A DNA stretch of 64,000 bases. Origin: an uncultured Dorea sp. GTDB lineage: Bacteria > Bacillota > Clostridia > Lachnospirales > Lachnospiraceae. Below, in pieces: positions 16,213 to 25,064 of the stretch (position 1 is the stretch's first letter; the number at the start of each line of letters is the position of its first letter). The stretch spans positions 1 through 64,000 of the forward strand of contig CAJUMF010000005.1 of NCBI GenBank assembly GCA_910586965.1, given 5' to 3'. A program made the translations under genes and the position numbers. The notes below the pieces were generated by a model that was given only the letters and a program-made list of their open reading frames with translations, was not told where the DNA came from and did not search any database.

Positions 16213-17307
16213 ATGAATTTGTATGATTCAAGGAAGAAACTCGCAGTTGCGGGGGTTTTGTGCGGAGTTGTTGCGGCTGTTCTGGCATATTTCGGCAATC
16301 CGGCAAACATGGCATTCTGTATCGCGTGTTTTGTGCGTGATATGGCTGGTTCTCTCGGGATGCATCAGGCAGAGGTTGTCCAGTATGCAAGACCGGAGAT
16401 CACGGGGCTGGTGCTGGGGGCGTTTTTAATCTCTGTTGCAACCAAGGAGTACCGCTCAACAGCAGGTTCATCACCGATGATCCGCTTTGTATTAGGGATG
16501 GTCATTATGATCGGCTCTCTCGTATTCTTGGGCTGTCCGCTTCGTATGGTCATCCGTATGTCAGCCGGCGATCTGAATGCGTGGGTCGCACTGGTCGGAT
16601 TCATTTTTGGCGTGGCAACAGGTACGTTTGCGTTGAAGAAGGGCTTTAGCCTTGGGCGTTCCCATGATACAGGAAAAGAAAGCGGCGCGGTGCTGCCGAT
16701 TCTGCTAATCGGCGTACTGGTTCTTGGCGTTATGGGATTTTTGAAGGCCAGCGAGACAGGTCCGGGAAGTATGCATGCCCCGATCATCTTATCACTGCTT
16801 GGCGGACTTGTGTTCGGCGCACTTGCCCAGAAGGCAAGGATGTGCTTTGCGGGCGGTATTCGTGACGTGATCTTGATGAAAAATTTTGATCTGCTGACAG
16901 TCATCGGTGGTGTGTTTGTTGTAATGCTGGTATTTAACCTTGCAATGGGCAAATTTGTCGTAGGATTCGATACACCGGGAATAATTGCACATTCTGAGCA
17001 TCTGTGGAATATCCTTGGCATGTACGCGGTTGGATTCGCTGCGGTTCTGGCAGGCGGCTGCCCGCTCCGCCAGTTGATCTTGGCAGGACAGGGGTCGTCC
17101 GATGCAGCGGTGACTGTACTCGGTTTATTCATAGGAGCTGCGCTTTGCCATAATCTGGGACTTGCATCAAGCGGAACGGCGCTGAATGCAGAGACAGGCG
17201 AGGTGGTTGCAGGAGCAGCTACACCGGCTGGTAAGATAGCGGTTATCATCTGCATCATCGTATGTTTTATCATTGCATTTACAAATAAACGGGAAAATGT
17301 GAAATAG
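16213..17307 (+). CDS. yedE: YedE-type (YeeE/YedE family) membrane transporter, putative selenium or sulfur carrier
   Basis: The 364-residue protein has about ten hydrophobic segments and two copies of the GCPLR motif (near residues 111 and 280), plus KARMCFAGGIRD. These cysteines are the signature of YeeE/YedE proteins, which move thiosulfate or, in the seleno-YedE subgroup, are linked to selenium metabolism. A TusA-like sulfurtransferase gene follows 13 bp later, as in many yedE-yedF loci. A long RBS-like AGAGGAAAGAGAGGAAAG precedes the start. Whether S or Se is carried cannot be told; no selD or selA is in the window. Confidence 0.85.
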   Translation: MNLYDSRKKLAVAGVLCGVVAAVLAYFGNPANMAFCIACFVRDMAGSLGMHQAEVVQYARPEITGLVLGAFLISVATKEYRSTAGSSPMIRFVLGMVIMIGSLVFLGCPLRMVIRMSAGDLNAWVALVGFIFGVATGTFALKKGFSLGRSHDTGKESGAVLPILLIGVLVLGVMGFLKASETGPGSMHAPIILSLLGGLVFGALAQKARMCFAGGIRDVILMKNFDLLTVIGGVFVVMLVFNLAMGKFVVGFDTPGIIAHSEHLWNILGMYAVGFAAVLAGGCPLRQLILAGQGSSDAAVTVLGLFIGAALCHNLGLASSGTALNAETGEVVAGAATPAGKIAVIICIIVCFIIAFTNKRENVK

Positions 17308-17320
17308 GAGGGCTTGTATT

Positions 17321-17524
17321 ATGAAAGAAGTAGACGCAAGAGGTCTTTCCTGTCCGGAGCCGATCATGCTGACAGCGGAGGCTTTAAAGAGTGCCAATGG
17401 ACCGGTGAAAGTATTGGTCAGTGAGCCTCACCAGAAGACGAATGTGGAGAAGCTGGCGAAGGATCGCGGCAAAAAGACGACGACGAAAGAGATTGATACA
17501 GGATTTGAGATTATAATCGAATAG
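17321..17524 (+). CDS. TusA/SirA-family sulfurtransferase
   Basis: The 67-residue protein starts KEVDARGLSCPEPIMLT, with the catalytic cysteine in the CPEP motif at residues 12-15. It covers only the TusA-like domain; the C-terminal DsrE-like domain of full-length YedF is absent. It should carry a persulfide or selenopersulfide on the cysteine and relay it to a partner. Adjacent yedE implies it receives or delivers the transported chalcogen. Confidence 0.9.
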   Translation: MKEVDARGLSCPEPIMLTAEALKSANGPVKVLVSEPHQKTNVEKLAKDRGKKTTTKEIDTGFEIIIE

Positions 17525-17540
17525 TTTATAACATTATTAG

Positions 17541-17573
17541 AGGCTGCCGGGCTTGATGTCCGGCAGTCTTTGC
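17541..17573 (+). terminator. Terminator after the yedE-tusA-like pair
   Basis: GGCTGCCGG and CCGGCAGTC form a strong stem with a 9-bp loop, followed by a short TTTG tail (17541-17573). It marks the end of the two-gene operon. Confidence 0.65.
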
Positions 17574-17628
17574 GTTATAATACGTTGGTGGACGAAGTAT
17601 AGTATAATTCAAAAGAAAAGGGGATATT

Positions 17629-18078
17629 ATGGCTGATTTTTTATATGTAGTTGTTAAGATGATTGCGGTGCTCCACGATATGATCATGACGTGGAACGAT
17701 AGCTTTGAGACTGTTTTTTCGGACAAAGAGCTTCATTTTCTAGTGATAGGAGTTCTGGGAATGGGGATGTTGTTTATTATCTATCCGCTGTTTAAGCTGC
17801 TGAGTGAGAATCATGTGCTTGTGATCGCGTGGATTTATGTGTTTACAGTGATCATTGTGATTGCATTTGCCATTGAGATCGGACAGGGAATTACAGGAAC
17901 CGGGAAGATGGATTTTGACGATATTGTAGCCGGTGTTGCAGGCTTCATGGCGATGTTCATTGTGTTTGCAGCGGTACGTGCAGTCATACTTGGAATTTTC
18001 AGATTGATTCGTTCTTTATCCGGTGGCGGGAGCAGGCGAAGAAGGGACAATTACGATGAATATGATTATTATGATTAA
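17629..18078 (+). CDS. Small membrane protein, VanZ-like
   Basis: The 149-residue protein has three to four hydrophobic segments (about residues 36-56, 62-82 and 97-124) and a charged tail rich in Arg, Asp and Tyr. The order DKELHF, then IEIGQGITGTGKMDFDDIVAG resembles the VanZ family pattern (DKxxHF ... ExxQ ... D.xDIxxN), though the match is distant. VanZ-like proteins are linked to low-level glycopeptide resistance or envelope functions; no function can be assigned here. Confidence 0.5.
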   Translation: MADFLYVVVKMIAVLHDMIMTWNDSFETVFSDKELHFLVIGVLGMGMLFIIYPLFKLLSENHVLVIAWIYVFTVIIVIAFAIEIGQGITGTGKMDFDDIVAGVAGFMAMFIVFAAVRAVILGIFRLIRSLSGGGSRRRRDNYDEYDYYD

Positions 18079-18109
18079 TGAAAGTTGAAGGAGAATACGT
18101 TCAAAGATA

Positions 18110-20806
18110 ATGATGAAGAATATTGTAATAGGTCTGGTAGCCCATGTAGATGCAGGAAAGACAACCCTTTCTGAAAGCATTCTCTACCTTACAGGAAAGA
18201 TCAGGAAGCAGGGACGTGTAGACCACGGCGATGCTTTTTTAGACAGCTATGAATTGGAAAAAAGCAGGGGAATCACTATCTTTTCAAAACAGGCAGTGTT
18301 TCCCTTGGGGAATCTTACAGTAACTCTTCTTGACACTCCGGGGCATGTGGATTTTTCGGCAGAGATGGAGCGTACACTTAAGGTTCTGGATGCGGCCGTG
18401 CTGGTGATCAACGGAGCGGACGGCGTACAGGGGCATACACGGACTTTGTGGAGGCTTCTTACTATGTACCGGGTTCCGGTATTTCTTTTTATCAATAAGA
18501 TGGATCAGGAGGGAACTGAAAAGTTCGCCCTTCTGAAAGAGCTGGCCCGCGGTCTTGATGAAGGCTGCGTTTCTTTTGATGTACCGAAAGATGATTTTTA
18601 TGAAGAACTTGCCCTTTGCAGCGAAGAGGCAATGGAACAGTATTTGGAGACAGGAGAGCTTAAGGAAGAGACGGTTGCGGAGATGATAGCAAAGAGAAAA
18701 GTCTTTCCGTGTTATTTCGGAGCAGCGTTAAAGAATGAAGGCGTCCGGGAGCTTTTAGAGGGAATTGAAAAATACGCGGGAGCTTGTGCCGGAAAAAGAA
18801 GTCGGGAAACTTTCGGGGCGAGGGTATTTAAGATATCGCGGGATTCTCAGGGCATCCGCCTGACTCATCTTAAGCTTACCGGCGGAACATTAAAAGTCAA
18901 AGACATTTTAATTGGCGATGAAAAGGTGAATCAGATCCGCGTCTATTCCGGAGAGAAGTATGAGACGGTGCAGGAAGTACAGGCTGGGATGGTCTGTGCA
19001 GTTACAGGACTTAACAGCACATATGCCGGTCAGGGCCTTGGGAGTGAGGAAGATTCGGAAAGCCCATTGTTAGAGCCGGTCTTAAATTATCAGGTCATAC
19101 CGCCGGATGGCTTTGATCTCCATAAGACGCTTATCTTTCTGCGGCAGCTTGAAGAGGAAGATCCGATGCTTAAGGTTATCTGGAATGAAGAGCTTGGAGA
19201 GATTCATGTCAGGCTTATGGGAGAAGTCCAGACAGAGATCTTAAAAAGTGTCATACAGGAGCGGTTCGGCGTCTGCGTAGAGTTCGGCACGGGCAATATT
19301 GTATACAAAGAGACGATTCAGACGATAGCAGAGGGGATTGGGCACTATGAACCGCTCAGGCATTATGCGGAGGTGCACTTGATCTTGGAGCCAGGAGAGC
19401 CGGGGAGCGGGCTTCTCTTTGAAACAGCATGCAGTGAAGACGAGCTGGATAAGAACTGGCAGAGGCTTATCCTTACCCATCTGACGGAAAAGCCTCACCG
19501 CGGAGTGCTGACCGGCTCGTTTATCACAGATATGAAGATTACGCTGGCGGCAGGCCGTGCCCATCTAAAACATACAGAGGGCGGCGATTTCCGGCAGTCT
19601 ACTTATCGTGCGGTGAGACAGGGACTTATGCAGGCAGAAAGTATTCTGTTAGAGCCGTATTACACCTTCCGGCTGGAAGTCCCGGCGGAGATGACCGGGC
19701 GTGCGATGACTGATATCCAGAGAATGTACGGGGAGGCAGATGCACCTGAGACAGCAGGAGATATGGCTGTTCTTACCGGGAAGGCACCGGTATCTGTTAT
19801 GCGTGACTACCAGAGGGAGGTTCTGGGATACTCAAAAGGGCAGGGGAGATTATTTCTTGAATATAGAGATTATGAGCCTTGCCATAATCAGGAAGAGGTG
19901 TTGGAGGAGTTTGGGTATGACCCGGAAAAGGATACAGATAACCCGTCGGGGTCTGTATTCTGTTCTCACGGAGCAGGATATTACGTGCCGTGGCATGAGG
20001 TGCCTGAGTACATGCACATAGAAAGCCAGTTGAAAAGGTGGTTGACAAAAAAGTCGGACAAGCCGGAATCAGCGGCACCGGGAAGGAGAGATGCAGGGCG
20101 TCTTCCGGCAGGAAAAGAAGCTGCACAGATGTATTCCTTGAATAGAAAAGAGGAAAAAGAGCTTGAGGAGATTTTCATTCGTACGTATGGCAAATATGAG
20201 ACAAAACCGGCTCCGGCTGCAAGAACGGTAACGTCATCTGCTGGGAAAAAGCAGAAAAAGAAAGAACCGTTAAAGGAATATCTGCTAGTGGACGGGTACA
20301 ATGTCATCTTTGCATGGGACGATCTGAAGGAGCTGGCAAAGGACAACATCGAAGGGGCGCGGGGAAAGCTTATGGATATCCTCTGTAATTACCAGGGATT
20401 CAAAAAGTGTGCAGTAATCCTTGTTTTCGATGCCTATAAGGTGAGTGGCTATGCCCTGGAGATACAGAAGTACCACAATATCCATGTAGTATATACGAAA
20501 GAGGCGGAGACGGCTGACCAGTATATAGAAAAAGTGGTGCATGAGATTGGGCGAAAATATCATGTTACGGTTGTCACCTCGGACGGAGTGGAGCAGGTAG
20601 TAACGCTTGGACAGGGAGGGACACTGATATCTGCAAGGGAGTTTCTTGAGGAGGTGAAGCTTATGAGAAAACAGATAGAAGAAGAGTATGGAGACAAAGT
20701 ATGCGGTACGAAGAACTACCTCTTTGATACTATGGACGAAGAGCTCTTAAGAGAGATGGAAGAGGTAAGGCTTGGCAAAAAAGAGCTTGGGGGAAACAAA
20801 AGATGA
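18110..20806 (+). CDS. Tet(M)-like ribosomal GTPase fused to a YacP/Rae1-type NYN nuclease domain
   Basis: The first 640 or so residues of this 898-residue protein follow the EF-G/Tet(M) ribosomal protection layout: G1 AHVDAGKT at 11-18, switch RGITI at 53-57, G3 DTPGH at 75-79, G4 NKMD at 129-132, then domains II-V (late GEVQTEILKSVIQERFGV and DYQREVLGYSKGQGRLFLEY). A charged linker follows. Residues about 722-880 are a NYN domain of the YacP/Rae1 type (YLLVDGYNVIFAWDD, VFDAYKVSGY, EAETADQYIEKVVHEIGR, VVTSDGVEQ). Bacillus Rae1 cuts mRNA in the ribosomal A site, so the fusion could couple A-site access to mRNA cleavage; that is inference. EamA overlaps its stop by 4 bp. Confidence 0.88.
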   Translation: MMKNIVIGLVAHVDAGKTTLSESILYLTGKIRKQGRVDHGDAFLDSYELEKSRGITIFSKQAVFPLGNLTVTLLDTPGHVDFSAEMERTLKVLDAAVLVINGADGVQGHTRTLWRLLTMYRVPVFLFINKMDQEGTEKFALLKELARGLDEGCVSFDVPKDDFYEELALCSEEAMEQYLETGELKEETVAEMIAKRKVFPCYFGAALKNEGVRELLEGIEKYAGACAGKRSRETFGARVFKISRDSQGIRLTHLKLTGGTLKVKDILIGDEKVNQIRVYSGEKYETVQEVQAGMVCAVTGLNSTYAGQGLGSEEDSESPLLEPVLNYQVIPPDGFDLHKTLIFLRQLEEEDPMLKVIWNEELGEIHVRLMGEVQTEILKSVIQERFGVCVEFGTGNIVYKETIQTIAEGIGHYEPLRHYAEVHLILEPGEPGSGLLFETACSEDELDKNWQRLILTHLTEKPHRGVLTGSFITDMKITLAAGRAHLKHTEGGDFRQSTYRAVRQGLMQAESILLEPYYTFRLEVPAEMTGRAMTDIQRMYGEADAPETAGDMAVLTGKAPVSVMRDYQREVLGYSKGQGRLFLEYRDYEPCHNQEEVLEEFGYDPEKDTDNPSGSVFCSHGAGYYVPWHEVPEYMHIESQLKRWLTKKSDKPESAAPGRRDAGRLPAGKEAAQMYSLNRKEEKELEEIFIRTYGKYETKPAPAARTVTSSAGKKQKKKEPLKEYLLVDGYNVIFAWDDLKELAKDNIEGARGKLMDILCNYQGFKKCAVILVFDAYKVSGYALEIQKYHNIHVVYTKEAETADQYIEKVVHEIGRKYHVTVVTSDGVEQVVTLGQGGTLISAREFLEEVKLMRKQIEEEYGDKVCGTKNYLFDTMDEELLREMEEVRLGKKELGGNKR

Positions 20807-21702
20807 AAAGAATCGTTTACATGTTTCCTATACTGTCCGGGATTATGTGGGGTTCCGGCGGTATCTTTGTGAGGACGCTTACGGAGCTTGGCATGGATGG
20901 ATTTACGGTGGCAGAGTCAAGACTTTCGGTGGCGGTATGCGTGCTGGCGGGAATGATCTGTCTGTATGACAGGAAACTGTTTCGCATCAAATTAAAGGAC
21001 GTTTGGATATTTGCTCTTGGCGGATTTTGCGGGATTCTTGGAGTAATGCTTGCCTATAATGCATCGATCAAAGAAGTTACCTTATCTCTGGCAGCAGTGT
21101 TATTAAGTATGTCACCGGTATTTGTGCTGTTTCTGGCGGCGCTTCTGTTCGGCGAGAAGATAACCGGGAAGAAGTTGGGGTGTATGGCTCTTGCTCTGAC
21201 AGGCTGTGTATTGGTGAGCGGAGTGTTAGAGACAGGTTCAGGTATGAAATGGTCTGCAGCGGGGATTGGATTTGGCGTGTTAGCTGCATTTTTCTATGCA
21301 ATGTACAGCTTGGTCAGTAAGGAGTCTGCGAGGAGGGAATATCATGCATTTACAATGATATTTTACTGTATGTTTATTAGTGCCGCTGCCCTCTTTCCGG
21401 TGACAGATTGGAGATGCATCTATACTGTGACAAAGGGCGGCGGTGTGAAGATGGTATTGTTTATGCTTGTCAATGCACTGGTTACTTCCATATTGCCGTA
21501 CGTATCTTATACGCTTGCTCTTAACTATATGGAGGCGGGAAAGGCATCGATATTGGCGGCAGGTGAGCCGGTAGCTGCGATGGTGTTTGGGCTTTTGTTT
21601 TTCTCAGAGAAACCTACAGTTCTTGCGGTGACAGGGCTTATATTAACTACAGCAGCATTGGCAGTATTCAGCAAACCGGAGAAAGATGCAGTAAATATCT
21701 GA
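20803..21702 (+). CDS. EamA/DMT-family transporter
   Basis: This 299-residue protein has ten hydrophobic segments in two EamA repeats: the first includes LSGIMWGSGGIFVRTLTELG and AYNASIKEVTLSLAAVLLS, the second AAFFYAMYSLVSKESAR and LALNYMEAGKASILAAGEPV. Members export or import small metabolites such as amino acids; the substrate is unknown. The start overlaps the GTPase-NYN gene (ATGA), so translation is probably coupled. Confidence 0.9.
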   Translation: MKRIVYMFPILSGIMWGSGGIFVRTLTELGMDGFTVAESRLSVAVCVLAGMICLYDRKLFRIKLKDVWIFALGGFCGILGVMLAYNASIKEVTLSLAAVLLSMSPVFVLFLAALLFGEKITGKKLGCMALALTGCVLVSGVLETGSGMKWSAAGIGFGVLAAFFYAMYSLVSKESARREYHAFTMIFYCMFISAAALFPVTDWRCIYTVTKGGGVKMVLFMLVNALVTSILPYVSYTLALNYMEAGKASILAAGEPVAAMVFGLLFFSEKPTVLAVTGLILTTAALAVFSKPEKDAVNI

Positions 21703-21706
21703 CATG

Positions 21707-21741
21707 AAAGAAGACTTTTCCTAATCGGAAAAGTCTTCTTT
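21707..21741. terminator. Bidirectional terminator between the EamA and AraC genes
   Basis: A 15-bp stem (AAAGAAGACTTTTCC at 21707-21721 pairing with 21727-21741) has a 5-bp loop and A/T-rich flanks on both sides. It serves the two convergent genes; the AraC stop codon lies inside it. Confidence 0.85.
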
Positions 21742-22641
21742 GTGGTCGATCAATTGTTTTTCATTATATAGTACAGTAGTTGCCCGGAATGTCCGATAAT
21801 TTTTCGGGCTCATCTCGAATTTTTTCTTAAAAGCTTTCGAGAATGCAAGCTGGTCTTCATAGCCAACAGCGCGTGAGATCTCCTTGATGGTGTCATTGGT
21901 GCTGACGAGAAGGTTCGCAGCTTTGTGCATCCGGTAGTCGATGAGAAACTTCTGTATGGATATACCAAGTTCTTTTTGGAATACGTGATTCAAGTATGCC
22001 CGGCTGATGCCGATATGCCCGGCAATATCTGATACATTGATCCCGTCCTTATAGTAAATCTTGATGTGTTCGACCGCCAGCTCCATGTAGACGTTAGAGC
22101 CGTAATTATGACTTTCCGGTGAATGTTTGTGGCGCAGCATTGTGCGGTTGTCAATCAGTCTGGAAAAAAGCATGAGCATCCATGCCTCTCTGCGCAGATC
22201 ATCAGCGAAAGTGAGAGCTTTACAATCCAGAATATTATCAATACAGTCCATGATGATTTCCGGTTGAAGCGGCGATGGAAGAATTAACTTTTTAGGTGAG
22301 AAGCCGCATTGACTTAAGATTGAGTCAGCTCTGATTCCATTAAATCCAATCCATGCATAGTGCCACGGGTCCGTAGCGTCAGAGCCATATGTAACTGAGA
22401 CACCCGGATAGATGACAAACATCTGCCCCGCAGATAATGGATAGGTGTTACCGTTTATTGAGTAAAAGCCTTTTCCTGAAAAAACAAAATGAATGATAAA
22501 TTCCTCCCGTTCGCCTGGACAGATGTGAAGAGGTTTACAATGCTCTCTTCCGGCATGGATTAGGCTGATGTCTAAGGAAGTCTCTCTTAAATGCTCCAGA
22601 CAACGGAAAGTAACACTATCGGTATATTTCACATTGCGCAT
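21721..22641 (-). CDS. AraC-family regulator of the alpha-galactoside operon
   Basis: AAAAAGGAG fixes the start at 22641; the longer frame to 22707 has no site. The 306-residue protein has an N-terminal cupin-like sensing domain (IHFVFSGKGFYSINGNTYPL, split as FSGKGFYSINGNTYPL) and a C-terminal pair of AraC helix-turn-helix motifs. These are INVSDIAGHIGISRAYLNH and, further on, EISRAVGYEDQLAFSKAFKK. The architecture matches MsmR/RafR activators of raffinose or melibiose use. It is divergent from the ABC importer genes, which it probably activates in response to the sugar. Confidence 0.9.
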   Translation of the reverse strand: MRNVKYTDSVTFRCLEHLRETSLDISLIHAGREHCKPLHICPGEREEFIIHFVFSGKGFYSINGNTYPLSAGQMFVIYPGVSVTYGSDATDPWHYAWIGFNGIRADSILSQCGFSPKKLILPSPLQPEIIMDCIDNILDCKALTFADDLRREAWMLMLFSRLIDNRTMLRHKHSPESHNYGSNVYMELAVEHIKIYYKDGINVSDIAGHIGISRAYLNHVFQKELGISIQKFLIDYRMHKAANLLVSTNDTIKEISRAVGYEDQLAFSKAFKKKFEMSPKNYRTFRATTVLYNEKQLIDHKEDFSD

Positions 22642-22840
22642 AGTCGATTTCTCCTTTTTCATTATTTTAATTCCTAAACGGTGAAAATGATATAGGAATA
22701 TAAACAAGGCGATGTAAGCAATCCCGCTATATTCCTACTAGAACTTCTATATAATGCAAAACGATGATCTTGCTGATGTCTGTTTTTATTATAGCATATA
22801 TTGTACGATTTTTCTATATCGAAATTGACATAAACACATT

Positions 22841-22880
22841 TAATTATGCCATTTATGCAACTTGTATGAAACTGTATAAT
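22841..22880 (+). promoter_or_regulatory. Candidate activator-dependent promoter of the sugar ABC operon
   Basis: A good -10 (TATAAT, 22875-22880) has a poor -35 (TTTATG at 22852-22857, 17-bp spacer). Two TTATGC-containing direct repeats about 10 bp apart (around 22843-22860) overlap the -35, as expected for AraC-type activation. The rest of this 285-bp gap shows no gene. Confidence 0.5.
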
Positions 22881-22926
22881 GTTTAACAGAAAAAACGTCG
22901 AGATGACGAAAAAGGAGAGGTGTGGA

Positions 22927-24213
22927 ATGAAAAAGAGAGTAATTGCTGCAATACTTGTGGCAACAATGCTAATTGGAACTGCTGTCTCGGCTGTCGGATG
23001 CAGTTCGTCAACCAGTTCGGATGGGAAAATTCATATCACCATGCTTCAGTATAAGCCGGAGGCTGTCGATGCTTTTGAAGCAATGGAAAAAGAATTCAAT
23101 GCAACACATGACGATATTGTTCTTTCGATTGAATCCCCAAACGATGCTATGACTGTATTGAAGACGCGATTAATCAAGGAAAGTGCGCCGGATATTATTG
23201 GCATCGGTGGTGATGTTAATTTTTCTAATTTTCTTGATGCAGAAATTCTTATGGATATTTCGGATTTTGAAGGATTATCATTGATCAAACAAGCTTATCT
23301 GGATATTGATAAAAATCTTGAGTTTGTTCCGATGGATGGTGTTTATGCGGTTCCATATGTAGCGAATGCAGCAGGAGTTTTATATAACAGAGAGATGTTT
23401 AAAGAAAATGGATGGAAAATACCCACTACATGGGATGAATTTATGAGCCTGTGTGATACCATTAAAGCTTCTGGGAAGCAGCCGCTGTATTTTGGCTATA
23501 AAGATGTATGGACATGTTTAGCGCCATGGAATGCGCTGGCCTGTGATCTGGCACCGGCAGATGTTTGCCGCCAGGTAAATAAAGGTGAAACGACATTTAA
23601 AGATGAATATCCGGAAGTGGCAGAAAAGATGCTGGAGCTTCTCGAACATGCACAAAGTGATCCGTTTGCATATAGTTACAATGATGCATGTACAGCTTTT
23701 GCGAATGGAGAGTCCGCAATGTACTGTATCGGAAGTTACGCTGTTCCGCAGATTCAGTCAGTCAATCCGGAGATGGATATAGATTCTTTTGTTATGCCGG
23801 GATGTGACAATGCGGATGGCAATATTTTAAATTCAGGTGTGGATCTTCAGTTCTGTGTTGCAAGTGAGTGCCAGAATAAAGAAGCTGCTTACGAAGTATT
23901 AAGTTTCATGCTTGAGGACAGCACGATTCAGATATATCTGGACAATCAGAACGCAGTTCCCTGCAAAGACAAAGAATTTGAGCTTTCTCCTGCTCTTGAT
24001 GGTATGCTTGAGTATATCAATTCAGGTAAGATGGTTGATTATCAGGATCATTATTATCCGTCTGAGATGAGCGTGGATGCCCAGATTCAGACATTCTTAT
24101 TAGACGGGAATGTGGATAAATTCCTGAATAAGTTCGACACCGACTGGGTACGTTATAACCGTGATATTATTCGTAAAGTACAGGAATATGAGGAAAAGGG
24201 AGGAAATAAATGA
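22927..24213 (+). CDS. Sugar ABC transporter substrate-binding lipoprotein
   Basis: The start at 22927 follows AAAGGAGAGG (22911-22920). The 428-residue product has a lipoprotein signal with lipobox SAVGC and the lipidated cysteine at residue 25. The body follows the extracellular solute-binding family 1 pattern (LKTRLIKESAPDIIGIGGD, YAVPYVANAAGVLYNREMF, TWDEFMSLCDTIKASGKQP). It is anchored outside the membrane and hands oligosaccharides to the two permeases encoded next. The alpha-galactosidase downstream points to raffinose-type sugars. Confidence 0.92.
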   Translation: MKKRVIAAILVATMLIGTAVSAVGCSSSTSSDGKIHITMLQYKPEAVDAFEAMEKEFNATHDDIVLSIESPNDAMTVLKTRLIKESAPDIIGIGGDVNFSNFLDAEILMDISDFEGLSLIKQAYLDIDKNLEFVPMDGVYAVPYVANAAGVLYNREMFKENGWKIPTTWDEFMSLCDTIKASGKQPLYFGYKDVWTCLAPWNALACDLAPADVCRQVNKGETTFKDEYPEVAEKMLELLEHAQSDPFAYSYNDACTAFANGESAMYCIGSYAVPQIQSVNPEMDIDSFVMPGCDNADGNILNSGVDLQFCVASECQNKEAAYEVLSFMLEDSTIQIYLDNQNAVPCKDKEFELSPALDGMLEYINSGKMVDYQDHYYPSEMSVDAQIQTFLLDGNVDKFLNKFDTDWVRYNRDIIRKVQEYEEKGGNK

Positions 24214-25064
24214 TGAAAAACAAATTAAGCAGAAACCAGACCTTTTTGCTGATCACAATCCCAGTCCTGGCATTGTTTTTCTGTTTTAATACTTTGCCGC
24301 TGATCAAGGGCCTTATCTATAGTTTTACAAACTTTAAAGGCTTCGGAAGCTACGACTGGGTAGGTATGCGTAACTATGCAGACTTATTTACAGACGGACG
24401 TGTAGGAAAATCTTACCTTTTCACTTTCAAATTTGCAATTCTTGCTACAATCATAACAAACGTAATCGCGTTGCTTCTTGCATTAGGATTAAACGGCAAG
24501 ATTAAAGCTAAGAGTGCATTGAGAGGCGTGTATTTTGTACCAAGAATTCTCGGCGGATTGGTTGTGGGTTATATCTTCGGATATATCTTTACATATATTC
24601 TTCCTACATTGACTGGAAAGGGAAGTATGCTTTCCAACACAAATACAGCGTGGATTGCGATCGTAATTGTTGCGGCATGGCAGTCTATTGCGCAGACAAC
24701 GCTGATTTATATCTCCGGTCTTCAGACTGTTCCAGAGGACGTATATGAGGCTGGCGCTATTGACGGCGCTACCGGGTGGAAGAGTTTTAAGGAATTAACA
24801 TTCCCGTTGATTATTCCATTCTTCAGTATCAACATGGTATTAAGCATGAAAGACTTTCTGATGGTATTCGATCAGATCATGGCATTGACAAAAGGTGGTC
24901 CTGCACAGAGTACGGAATCCATATCCTTTCTGATCTATAACAATGGTATGGGCGGCGGACAATTTGGTTTCCAGAGTGCTAACGCAGTAGTATTCTTTAT
25001 TGTAATCGTTGCAATCTCTGTATGCCAGCTTACTATAACAGGAAAGAAGGAGGAACAGTTATAA
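24210..25064 (+). CDS. Sugar ABC transporter permease, MalF/LacF type
   Basis: The 284-residue protein has six hydrophobic segments and the MalF-type cytoplasmic EAA loop (YEAGAIDGATGWKSFKELTF, about residues 186-205), which contacts the ATPase. It overlaps the binding-protein gene by 4 bp (ATGA). No ATPase gene is present in the operon, so it likely uses a shared MsmK/UgpC-type ATPase encoded elsewhere. Confidence 0.93.
   Translation: MMKNKLSRNQTFLLITIPVLALFFCFNTLPLIKGLIYSFTNFKGFGSYDWVGMRNYADLFTDGRVGKSYLFTFKFAILATIITNVIALLLALGLNGKIKAKSALRGVYFVPRILGGLVVGYIFGYIFTYILPTLTGKGSMLSNTNTAWIAIVIVAAWQSIAQTTLIYISGLQTVPEDVYEAGAIDGATGWKSFKELTFPLIIPFFSINMVLSMKDFLMVFDQIMALTKGGPAQSTESISFLIYNNGMGGGQFGFQSANAVVFFIVIVAISVCQLTITGKKEEQL

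Noticed and set aside
16365..17273. Minus-strand 302-residue frame over yedE
   Set aside because: Antisense shadow of a well-supported membrane protein; no start signal and no family match.
18110..20806. Acquired tetracycline-resistance gene
   Set aside because: The Tet(M)-like part is diverged, fused to a NYN domain and embedded in housekeeping context with no mobile element, so resistance cannot be claimed.
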